Source: Kiritimatiellia bacterium (GTDB lineage Bacteria; Verrucomicrobiota; Kiritimatiellia; SLAD01). Taken from it: DNA of 30,263 nt. The notes under the pieces were generated by a model. That model worked only from the letters and a program-made list of their open reading frames with translations, was not told where the DNA came from and did not search any database. The position numbers and the translations under genes are program-made. Position 1 is the first letter of the stretch. Each line of letters opens with the position of its first letter. This document shows, piece after piece, positions 24,218 through 30,263 of this stretch. Location: the NCBI GenBank assembly GCA_007125875.1, contig SLCI01000215.1, forward strand, positions 1-30,263. The letters are read 5' to 3'.

Positions 24218-26176
24218 ATGTACGAAGAAGTTTCTCATTCTTTACTGAACGATATTCTGAATCGACTCAAGGAGGAGATTAGCGAACAGGACCTGCGTCA
24301 CTTCTACACGCGGCTGGGCGCGAATTTCTACGCGATCCACTCGCTGTTTCATCGGCTCTATGGCAAGCGTCCCGATTTTGAGGAGCAGGCTCAGCGCTTA
24401 GTTGAAACCATGGCGCGCCAATACATCAAGCGCCCGGAAGACTTGCGGCAACGGGATATTGATCGGGAACGTGATTACAACTGGTTCCTGCATCAAAAAT
24501 GGGTGGGCATGGCGCTCTATTGCCAAGGATTCGCGGGCAACCTCGCGGGCGTCGAAGAGCGACTAAGTTACTTTCAGGAACTCGGCGTCAATTGCGTCCA
24601 TATCATGCCTGTGATGAAATGTCCGGCAGGGAAGAGCGATGGCGGATACGCCGTCAGCGATTTTCGTCAGATTGATCCGCGCGTCGGATCGACCAACCAT
24701 ATCCGTTCCTTATCGAAATCGATGCGTGAACGCGAACTTCTGCTCGTGCTCGACGTGGTGTTGAATCACACCTCAGATGAACACGACTGGGCGCAGCGCG
24801 CCCGTGCTGGTGATCCCAAATATCAGGACTACTATTACACCTACGCCACCCGCACGGTCCCGGACATGTTCGAACAGAATATGCCGGAAGTATTCCCTGA
24901 AACCGCGCCCGGTAATTTTACCTGGAACGAGGAGATGGGGCGTTGGGTAATGACCGTCTTCAACGAGTACCAGTGGGACCTCAATTATACCAATCCCGCC
25001 GTCCTGATCGAGATGCTGGATGTGGTGTTGCATTGGGCCAATCAGGGTGCCGACGTGTTGCGCTTGGATGCGGTTGCGTTTCTCTGGAAGAAAATCGGCA
25101 GCATCTGTCAAAACGAGCGCGAGGCCCATTTGATCCTGCAACTCTTAAAGGATTGTAGCCAGGTGACCGCGCCGGGCGTGTTGTTCATTGCCGAGGCCAT
25201 TGTCGCGCCGGTTGAAGTGACTAAGTACTTCGGTGAGGATGCGGTGATCGCGAAAGAATGCGAGATTGCCTATAATGCCACGTTGATGGCGCTGCTCTGG
25301 GACGCGATTGCAACCAAGAACGCCAAGCTGCTCAATCACGGCATCACCAGTGTGCCACTCAAGCTGGAGCGCGCCACGTGGCTGAACTACATTCGCTGTC
25401 ACGATGATATCGGGTTGGGTTTCGACAATCAGGATATTGAACGGGCCGGTTACGATTCGGAACCGCATCGTAAGTTCTTGATCAATTATTTCACTGGCAA
25501 ACATTCGGATTCGTACGCGCGCGGTGTTCCGTTCGGACATAATGAACGCACCGGCGATGCGCGCATTGCCGGATCACTGGCCTCGCTGGTCGGACTGCAA
25601 TATGCCTTGGAGCATGACGATCCGAAAGCGATCGATGACGCGATCCAAACCATCTTGCTCGTGCATAGCGTGCTGTTGTCGTTTGGCGGGATTCCGTTGC
25701 TGTATTACGGCGACGAGCTGGGAACGCTGAACGACGAGTCCTATCATCAGGACCCGGCCAAGTCTGGCGATAGTCGGTGGGTGCACCGCCCCAACTTCGA
25801 TTGGGAACGGGCGGAGAAGCGAAATGAGCCCGGCACCGTTGAGTTCAAGATCTTTACCGCGCTCAAGCGGATGATTTCGGTGCGCAGCGAAATTGATGTT
25901 TTTGCCGATTTCAATAATCGCGAACTGATGGATGTGGGTAACCCGCACCTCTTCGTCTATGAGCGATATGATATATCGCGGCGTGGCGACTCCGTGCTGG
26001 TGGTCTGCAATTTCGATGCGCGCCCCCAGTCATTAGATCTGGATGAGGTAGGACAATGGGGCAGCACGGGCTTCGGACAACTGGTCGATCTGATCACTGG
26101 TCAGCGGCCTGATATTGTTAATCAATCGCTGGTCATGCCGGGCTTCGGCTATTGCTGGCTGAGTGTGGGTTACTAA
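24218..26176 (+). CDS. Amylosucrase (GH13)
   Basis: This 652-residue glucansucrase splits sucrose and adds the glucose to an alpha-1,4-glucan, releasing fructose. The catalytic residues match Neisseria polysaccharea amylosucrase: nucleophile Asp284 (L-R-L-D-A-V-A-F), acid/base Glu326 (I-A-E-A-I-V) and Asp396 after the His of C-H-D-D-I-G. Further matches are K-S-D-G-G-Y-A-V-S, N-H-T-S-D-E-H-D-W-A-Q-R, Q-W-D-L-N-Y-T-N-P and L-L-Y-Y-G-D-E-L-G-T-L-N-D. The N-terminal helical domain (about 1-90) characteristic of amylosucrases is present. A sucrose hydrolase of the same subfamily is the main alternative. It could serve glycogen-like storage or sucrose use, together with the upstream fructokinase. 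Confidence 0.9.
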   Translation: MYEEVSHSLLNDILNRLKEEISEQDLRHFYTRLGANFYAIHSLFHRLYGKRPDFEEQAQRLVETMARQYIKRPEDLRQRDIDRERDYNWFLHQKWVGMALYCQGFAGNLAGVEERLSYFQELGVNCVHIMPVMKCPAGKSDGGYAVSDFRQIDPRVGSTNHIRSLSKSMRERELLLVLDVVLNHTSDEHDWAQRARAGDPKYQDYYYTYATRTVPDMFEQNMPEVFPETAPGNFTWNEEMGRWVMTVFNEYQWDLNYTNPAVLIEMLDVVLHWANQGADVLRLDAVAFLWKKIGSICQNEREAHLILQLLKDCSQVTAPGVLFIAEAIVAPVEVTKYFGEDAVIAKECEIAYNATLMALLWDAIATKNAKLLNHGITSVPLKLERATWLNYIRCHDDIGLGFDNQDIERAGYDSEPHRKFLINYFTGKHSDSYARGVPFGHNERTGDARIAGSLASLVGLQYALEHDDPKAIDDAIQTILLVHSVLLSFGGIPLLYYGDELGTLNDESYHQDPAKSGDSRWVHRPNFDWERAEKRNEPGTVEFKIFTALKRMISVRSEIDVFADFNNRELMDVGNPHLFVYERYDISRRGDSVLVVCNFDARPQSLDLDEVGQWGSTGFGQLVDLITGQRPDIVNQSLVMPGFGYCWLSVGY

Positions 26177-26204
26177 GCATTTGGGGTATGCGCGCAGCAT
26201 TCAG

Positions 26205-26225
26205 CTAGCGATTTTATATCGCTAG
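26205..26225. terminator. Hairpin after the amylosucrase gene
   Basis: A perfect 8-bp stem, CTAGCGAT / ATCGCTAG, with a 5-base loop, 29 bp past the stop. No clear T-tract follows on the plus strand, so it may be a weak terminator or mRNA stabiliser. Nothing else is visible in 26177-26289. Confidence 0.4.
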
Positions 26226-26289
26226 TCACCTTTACAGGTACATGGTTCAGGCTTACAATTATGTATGATAACCAGTTTGTAACCTTTTC

Positions 26290-26958
26290 ATGCGATCACT
26301 TTTGCATAGTGTGAAGCGGCATTATTATGTTCCGCTGATTGGGCTTATTGCGTTCAGCATACTTTTTCAGCTGACCGTTTTGCTGCGTGGAACGGTAGAG
26401 GAAGAGGCGGCTGATATCTGGCTCGACTTGCAAATTCGAGCCAGTGCTGCGGGCGAGGATATCGTGCCCTTCCTAACTTCGGACAAAGTGGCTGATCTCT
26501 TGGTCAAATCGATTATACAGATCGAGTCGAGTGGCGATCCTACCCAAGTCGGTGCGGCGGGGGAGCGAGGCTTGATGCAAATCATGCCCGGGACCTGGAA
26601 TGACATGACCCGACGAGCATTTGGACAAGTCGTTTCATTTGATCGCGCTTTTGAGCCCGAACTGAATGAGCTGATCGGTCGTCACTACCTCGCCTATTTG
26701 CAGGAATTCTTGCAAGAGCATCGCTCGGCTTGGCGTGCGGATGAACGAGCCCTCTTGCTGGCCTGTTACAATGGTGGACTAGGACGCGTAATGGCCGCTG
26801 GTTTTGACGTTCGGCAATTGCCTCGCTCCGTGCAGGATTATGTCGCACGCGGATCTGCCTTACATGATGCATATTTGGCCGACGAAGAAGATCTCATCCA
26901 GCAGCAAGTTGCTGAGCAAGCTTTGATTGGAGCACCGCGCGTGCGGCCAGATATTTGA
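26290..26958 (+). CDS. Membrane-anchored lytic transglycosylase (SLT domain)
   Basis: 222 residues. A transmembrane segment (about 13-32) follows the basic N-terminus and acts as a signal anchor. The SLT domain has catalytic Glu79 in I-I-Q-I-E-S-S-G-D-P, G-L-M-Q-I-M-P at 94-100 and A-C-Y-N-G-G near 158-163, the standard order in SLT/MltC-type enzymes. It cleaves peptidoglycan glycan strands, forming 1,6-anhydroMurNAc ends, in the periplasm. The gene appears to stand alone; no strong ribosome binding site precedes the ATG. Confidence 0.87.
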   Translation: MRSLLHSVKRHYYVPLIGLIAFSILFQLTVLLRGTVEEEAADIWLDLQIRASAAGEDIVPFLTSDKVADLLVKSIIQIESSGDPTQVGAAGERGLMQIMPGTWNDMTRRAFGQVVSFDRAFEPELNELIGRHYLAYLQEFLQEHRSAWRADERALLLACYNGGLGRVMAAGFDVRQLPRSVQDYVARGSALHDAYLADEEDLIQQQVAEQALIGAPRVRPDI

Positions 26959-26992
26959 GTCGGGGTTGATCTTGCGCTTGGTCACGATATCT

Positions 26993-27016
26993 GGAGGGGC
27001 AAGCTCCGTCTTGCCC
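26993..27016 (+). repeat. REP element, GGAGGG family, left of the RAYT gene
   Basis: The head GGAGG leads into a perfect 7-bp hairpin, GGGCAAG / CTTGCCC around CTCCGT. The same 24 bases recur at 27579-27602, and an inverted relative with a different stem is at 27524-27547. Confidence 0.75.
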
Positions 27017-27045
27017 TTATCATTCAAAAATGCCCCACTAGAGAC

Positions 27046-27519
27046 ATGATGCTCAATCGTAAACGTCCGGCACGTCGTGCCATCGATGAACAAGGGAATC
27101 GGGCCAATCTTGTTTTCGTCACGATTTGCACTAAAGAGCGGAAGCCCATATTGGCTAACCCTGAAGTGCACAGTTTGCTTAAGGAATGCTGGTCTGACTC
27201 ATCACAGTGGATGGTTGGCTGTTACGTTATTATGCCAGATCATGTGCATCTGTTTTGTGCGCCATGTGGCAAAGAATTCGTCAATGTCCGAGACTGGATT
27301 GCCTATTGGAAATCCTTATCCGCCCGACACTGGCCAAGATCTGACCAGCACCCTATTTGGCAACGTGAGGCATGGGATCGCCAATTGCGCAGCAGCGAGT
27401 CCTATAGCCTAAAGTGGGAGTATGTGAGAGGTAATCCGGTGCGTCATAAGTTGGTTGCAGATCCCGATGAGTGGCCCTATCAAGGCGAACTGAATAGTTT
27501 AACGTGGCACGAACCGTAG
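27046..27519 (+). CDS. REP-associated tyrosine transposase (RAYT, Y1/IS200-like)
   Basis: 157 residues of the HUH Y1 single-strand transposase fold. The metal-binding H-x-H is His66 and His68 in M-P-D-H-V-H-L-F, and the likely catalytic Tyr is Tyr126 in W-E-Y-V-R-G-N-P-V-R. L-V-F-V-T-I-C-T-K-E-R near the N-terminus is typical of RAYT proteins. The length and motifs are complete, so it appears intact. It could begin at 27046 or 27049. It is enclosed by copies of one REP family: one 30 bp before it, an inverted one 5 bp after its stop, and one 60 bp after its stop. RAYTs are thought to recognise and spread such REPs. Confidence 0.88.
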   Translation: MMLNRKRPARRAIDEQGNRANLVFVTICTKERKPILANPEVHSLLKECWSDSSQWMVGCYVIMPDHVHLFCAPCGKEFVNVRDWIAYWKSLSARHWPRSDQHPIWQREAWDRQLRSSESYSLKWEYVRGNPVRHKLVADPDEWPYQGELNSLTWHEP

Positions 27520-27523
27520 AAGA

Positions 27524-27547
27524 GGACGACACGGAGGTCGTCCCTCC
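27524..27547 (-). repeat. REP element, GGAGGG family, inverted copy after the RAYT gene
   Basis: Read on the minus strand it starts GGAGGG and has the stem GGACGAC / GTCGTCC around the same CTCCGT-type loop. The stem differs from the flanking copies on both arms, keeping full pairing. It begins 5 bp after the RAYT stop. Confidence 0.7.
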
Positions 27548-27578
27548 GGTGGAATTAATAGGCTCGGTCACGGGAACT

Positions 27579-27608
27579 GGAGGGGCAAGCTCCGTCTTGC
27601 CCTTTTTT
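27579..27608 (+). terminator. REP element that also forms a rho-independent terminator
   Basis: The GGGCAAG / CTTGCCC hairpin (27583-27602) is immediately followed by six T (27603-27608). It is well placed to end RAYT transcription before the convergent barrel gene and is identical to the REP at 26993 over 24 bases. Confidence 0.7.
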
Positions 27609-27633
27609 CGGTATGAAAATCCTTTCTCCTCAC

Positions 27634-28623
27634 TTACTCATATCCGGAACCGAATAGGATTTCGCAGCGCAAGGTCAGGATCGGCCGCATCTCGAAATCG
27701 AATTCACGCTTGAAGGCCATACCGGGGGCGACCTCGAAAAATAGCCAATCGCGATGTCCGCGCTGGCGCCAACGCACGGCCGCTTCAAATTTATCTACTT
27801 TTGCCGAGGTGTGGGTATGCCCTTGCACATCCAGTTCGACCCCGATCATCGTGTTCGGACTACGAATCTGAACAACACTGGCTACATGGCGCAGGTCGAG
27901 ACCTTGACTGGTCTCAGACCATATCTTGGAAGGGGACAAACGCAGAAAATGTTGGTCATCCAACATCCGTTCAAAATCGAGCCGCGTCTGTTCGCCAAAA
28001 CCGCGATCTTCGCGCCAAAAGAATGTTTGTGTGGCGCGAATCGCCCACACGTCATAAACAAAGGTGCGGCGGCCGCGTACACGAATCACGGGAACCGGAC
28101 CATTGCGCCAACGCAAACCGCCATCGAGCGTCACCAAGCTGCGTCGCGTTTCCCGTGTCACGTAGCGTAAACCCGCGAATACCGAGCGCTCATTATCCGG
28201 CACATCCGGCGCGGTTCGTAAACTTTCGCCAATATCGCGTTCCTTGCCTTCCGTATCAAATAACAGCCTGATCTCGTCCCGTACCTTGGGCAATGCGATT
28301 TGGGCGCTCAGATTGACCCGAAATGTGAGCCGATCCAAGTCCTCGTAGCGAATCGATGTATTGACCCGAACATGCGAGTCTTGGCGCTCATCCAGTGAGC
28401 GTTCATCGACAAAGAAATCATCGACCGCCGCGGCCGTGAGCAGTAAGCGGGCCGACAAGTTGGCATGCCAGCGATCGATATCATCAATCAGGTAGTATTG
28501 ATCGGTGTGCCGGATGAATCCGCCATTACCGATTGCGGCACTGACGAAAAAGAAATAGATCAGGAGAGTGAATGAGCGCTGAAGACGGTTCTGCATGAAG
28601 CCGAATGAGTTTAATCGCCACAT
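27634..28623 (-). CDS. Exported protein of unknown function, probably outer-membrane beta-barrel
   Basis: I do not recognise a named family. About 329 residues. A hydrophobic stretch S-F-T-L-L-I-Y-F-F-F-V-S-A-A-I-G near the N-terminus looks like a signal peptide. The remainder alternates charged and hydrophobic residues (R-F-R-V-N-L-S-A-Q-I, R-S-L-V-T-L-D-G-G-L-R-W, V-Q-I-R-S-P-N-T-M-I-G-V-E-L-D-V), suggesting a barrel, though the last residues (G-S-G-Y-E) lack the usual terminal Phe. An acidic, Arg-rich middle (F-V-D-E-R-S-L-D-E-R-Q) is unusual. The start is uncertain: ATG at 28623 has a weak AGG 6 bases upstream; ATG at 28596 gives a more compact signal peptide; GTG at 28641 is also open. 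It directly follows metF. Confidence 0.65.
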   Translation of the reverse strand: MWRLNSFGFMQNRLQRSFTLLIYFFFVSAAIGNGGFIRHTDQYYLIDDIDRWHANLSARLLLTAAAVDDFFVDERSLDERQDSHVRVNTSIRYEDLDRLTFRVNLSAQIALPKVRDEIRLLFDTEGKERDIGESLRTAPDVPDNERSVFAGLRYVTRETRRSLVTLDGGLRWRNGPVPVIRVRGRRTFVYDVWAIRATQTFFWREDRGFGEQTRLDFERMLDDQHFLRLSPSKIWSETSQGLDLRHVASVVQIRSPNTMIGVELDVQGHTHTSAKVDKFEAAVRWRQRGHRDWLFFEVAPGMAFKREFDFEMRPILTLRCEILFGSGYE

Positions 28624-28656
28624 GAACTGCCTGATCTCCACCCCTGTAACTGTGCC

Positions 28657-29541
28657 TCAGTGTGCGAAGCAGGCTTTCAATGCTGGTGCCAAGGCCACCT
28701 TGGAACGATTCAGGATATAGAGGTGAACGCCGGGCACATCATGTGCAAGTAACTCCTTGATCTGTTTGACGGTCCATTCAATTCCGATTGCTTCCAATGC
28801 TGCGGCGTCATCACCGGCCTCCTCCATGGCTTTGGCTAGTGCCGCAGGGATCGAGGCCTTACACATCGCAGCCATGCGCCGCAGTTGTTTTAAGGACAAC
28901 GGTGGCAGCAACCCGGGCAGAATCGGGGCTCGAATGCCCCACGCGCGGCAACGCTCGACGAATTCGAAATACAAGGCGTTATCGTAAAACAGTTGCGTAG
29001 TGATGAAGCCGCCACCTGCTTCAACCTTATCCTTTAAATACAGCAAGTCCGACTCGATCGATAGCGCCTCCTGATGCACCTCGGGATACCCCGCTACACC
29101 GCAACACATATCGGGATACTGTTTTTTGATGAACCGCACGAGATCAACCGCATACGCAAAACCGTCTGGATGCCGCCGGAACCTGGATTCCCCCTGTGGC
29201 GGATCGCCCCGCAACGCCATGATGTTGCGAATGCCTTTTTCGTGGAGTGACTTCAAGATATCGGCTAATTCCGCTCGGCTACTGCCGACACACGTGAGGT
29301 GATGCATGACAGGATCCAGGCCCAGCGCATGGAGTCGTTCGCACACTTGCAGGGTGCGCGCCCGCGTGGAACCGCCCGCACCGTAGGTCACGGTGACAAA
29401 ATCGGGCCGCGTCGGCAAAAGGTCACGTGCGGCCTGTTCCAAGGTTTCCATCCCCGCCTCATCCTTCGGCGGGAAGAACTCATAAGAGAGCAGCGGACGG
29501 CGAGCACGGGCGAGTAATTCTGAAATGGGTTTCTGTATCAT
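28657..29541 (-). CDS. metF: 5,10-methylenetetrahydrofolate reductase
   Basis: A 294-residue FAD enzyme that reduces methylene-THF to methyl-THF, the methyl donor for methionine synthase. It has the family's S-Y-E-F-F-P-P-K near the N-terminus, V-T-Y-G-A-G-G-S-T, H-L-T-C-V-G, the A-L-R-G-D-P-P stretch, and T-Q-L-F-Y-D near residues 180-190. The ATG at 29541 is chosen because it gives the family N-terminus; earlier in-frame codons are only TTG or GTG. No strong ribosome binding site is visible. The gene lies 35 bp after the HU terminator. It complements metX and metY, 8 kb away. Confidence 0.93.
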   Translation of the reverse strand: MIQKPISELLARARRPLLSYEFFPPKDEAGMETLEQAARDLLPTRPDFVTVTYGAGGSTRARTLQVCERLHALGLDPVMHHLTCVGSSRAELADILKSLHEKGIRNIMALRGDPPQGESRFRRHPDGFAYAVDLVRFIKKQYPDMCCGVAGYPEVHQEALSIESDLLYLKDKVEAGGGFITTQLFYDNALYFEFVERCRAWGIRAPILPGLLPPLSLKQLRRMAAMCKASIPAALAKAMEEAGDDAAALEAIGIEWTVKQIKELLAHDVPGVHLYILNRSKVALAPALKACFAH

Positions 29542-29575
29542 CACCACAGGGTAGCGGGAACGAGACAAATAAGCC

Positions 29576-29607
29576 AAAAAAAATCGCGGCTGTTTCCAGC
29601 CGCGATT
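29576..29607 (-). terminator. Rho-independent terminator of the HU gene
   Basis: An 11-bp perfect stem, AATCGCGGCTG / CAGCCGCGATT with a 4-base loop, is followed on the minus strand by eight T. This is the clearest terminator in the window. Confidence 0.9.
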
Positions 29608-29645
29608 CGTTCAGCATGTAAGCATGCTGTAAAGCTGTCCGAAAC

Positions 29646-29933
29646 TTAACCGAGGGTCGCGTCTTTCGCTGCCTTGGCAATACGGAACTTCAAAACTTTC
29701 TTTTTCGGAATCTTGATGGTTTCGCCGGTCGCCGGATTACGGCCCATGCGTGCCTTGCGATCTACCACAATAAGTTTGCCGATACCAGGAATCGTAAAGC
29801 CGACCTTGGCGCCCTTGTAGGCTTGCGCGGCTAGGCTATCGAGAACGAGCGCGGCTTGCTTTTTGGTGATCTCTGCTGCTTCAGCAAGTTCGGCAACAAT
29901 TTGCGTTTTCGTTTTTGGCTTTTGTTTGGCCAT
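29646..29933 (-). CDS. HU/IHF-family DNA-binding protein
   Basis: A 95-residue nucleoid protein that bends DNA as a dimer. The signature G-F-T-I-P-G-I-G-K-L and R-K-A-R-M-G-R-N-P-A-T-G-E-T-I-K-I-P around the DNA-binding arm is intact, followed by the K-x-x-x-F-R-I-A-K tail. The N-terminus has an unusually Lys-rich start (K-Q-K-P-K-T-K-T). The ATG at 29933 is chosen for its AGGAAAGGA ribosome binding site; the open frame upstream is not HU sequence. It is a single-gene unit ended by the strong terminator at 29576-29607. Whether it works as HU or IHF cannot be told from sequence. Confidence 0.93.
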   Translation of the reverse strand: MAKQKPKTKTQIVAELAEAAEITKKQAALVLDSLAAQAYKGAKVGFTIPGIGKLIVVDRKARMGRNPATGETIKIPKKKVLKFRIAKAAKDATLG

Positions 29934-30263
29934 AATGGATTTTCCTTTCCTCACGTTTATTTTGACGGATTGCTTGAGCGGTACTTCCGCCTGGTTTACG
30001 TCCTGAGGTAAAAGATAGAGGGCATAGGTGCTCAAAGGCAATAAAAATAGTACTGAAAGACGATAGGGAGACAGGGGCATTCAGTTCTCCGCACGGAATT
30101 TCTAATGAACGATTTGGACCCCATTTGGAGGGCGGAGCTCTGCGACGCCGCGATCTTGCATAGGAAAATGCAAACTCTTGTTCGGCCTCCGGTCTCGCGG
30201 AGCTCGCCCCTCCACACGCGAGCCAAAGCATCATAGTCGTTTTGGAGGGCGGAGCGCTGCGAC
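29934..30263. other. HU upstream region with REP-like elements
   Basis: No gene was found in these 330 bp. A weak promoter-like pair (TTGCCT and TATCTT, 18 bp apart, minus strand, 30012-30041) could drive HU. Near the edge are two direct TTTGGAGGGCGGAGC elements (30124-30151 and 30241-30263, the latter cut by the window), and between them an inverted sequence at 30184-30213 whose head resembles the RAYT-flanking REPs. Confidence 0.55.

Noticed and set aside
29646..30080. Longer 144-codon form of the HU protein
   Set aside because: The extra N-terminus is not part of the HU fold, and a strong ribosome binding site precedes the ATG at 29933.

Overview
The window looks like bacterial chromosome from the PVC group, most likely Verrucomicrobiota or Kiritimatiellota. 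This is inferred from the verrucomicrobial-style C-terminus of the first protein (a D-x-N-G-N-G-x-x-N-G-L-E motif and a final FFAR-x-x stretch), from dense families of short palindromic repeats between genes, from spaced TTCCA...TGGAA palindromes, and from an Rnf complex next to a very long pyruvate:ferredoxin oxidoreductase. No rRNA, tRNA or CRISPR array was seen.

Layout: (1) 3-2651 (+): secreted trypsin-like protease with a repeat-rich C-terminal part, cut by the left edge of the window. (2) 2652-4355: a gene-poor, repeat-rich stretch enclosing a two-gene DUF4258/DUF2283 module that may be a toxin-antitoxin pair. (3) 4356-15765 (-): one long electron-transfer operon, in transcription order rnfB, PFOR (1638 aa), rnfC, rnfD, rnfG, rnfE, rnfA, a small membrane-anchored four-cysteine protein, and a plant-type ferredoxin-NADP+ reductase. 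(4) 15949-16935 (+): nadD and rsfS, divergent from the Rnf operon; rsfS lacks an ordinary start codon. (5) 16936-17879: almost 1 kb of repeats without a gene. (6) 17880-21139 (-): metY, metX and an outer-membrane beta-barrel gene. (7) 21470-26176 (+): a DEAD-box RNA helicase, a PfkB-type sugar kinase and an amylosucrase. (8) 26290-27608 (+): a lytic transglycosylase, then a REP-associated tyrosine transposase (RAYT) surrounded by three copies of its probable REP. (9) 27634-29933 (-): an unrecognised barrel-like protein, metF, and an HU-family protein with a clear terminator.

How the genes fit together: PFOR oxidises pyruvate to acetyl-CoA and reduces ferredoxin. The Rnf complex passes those electrons to NAD+ and pumps ions. 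FNR can pass them to NADP+. Having all of these in one transcription unit makes a redox hub that divides pyruvate electrons between ion-motive force, NADH and NADPH. metY and metX give direct sulfhydrylation of acetylhomoserine to homocysteine, and metF, 8 kb away, supplies the methyl donor for the last step of methionine synthesis. The amylosucrase releases fructose from sucrose while building alpha-glucan, and the sugar kinase beside it is well placed to phosphorylate that fructose. The intergenic regions carry several families of REP-like stem-loops, some with compensating stem changes; one family surrounds the RAYT gene.
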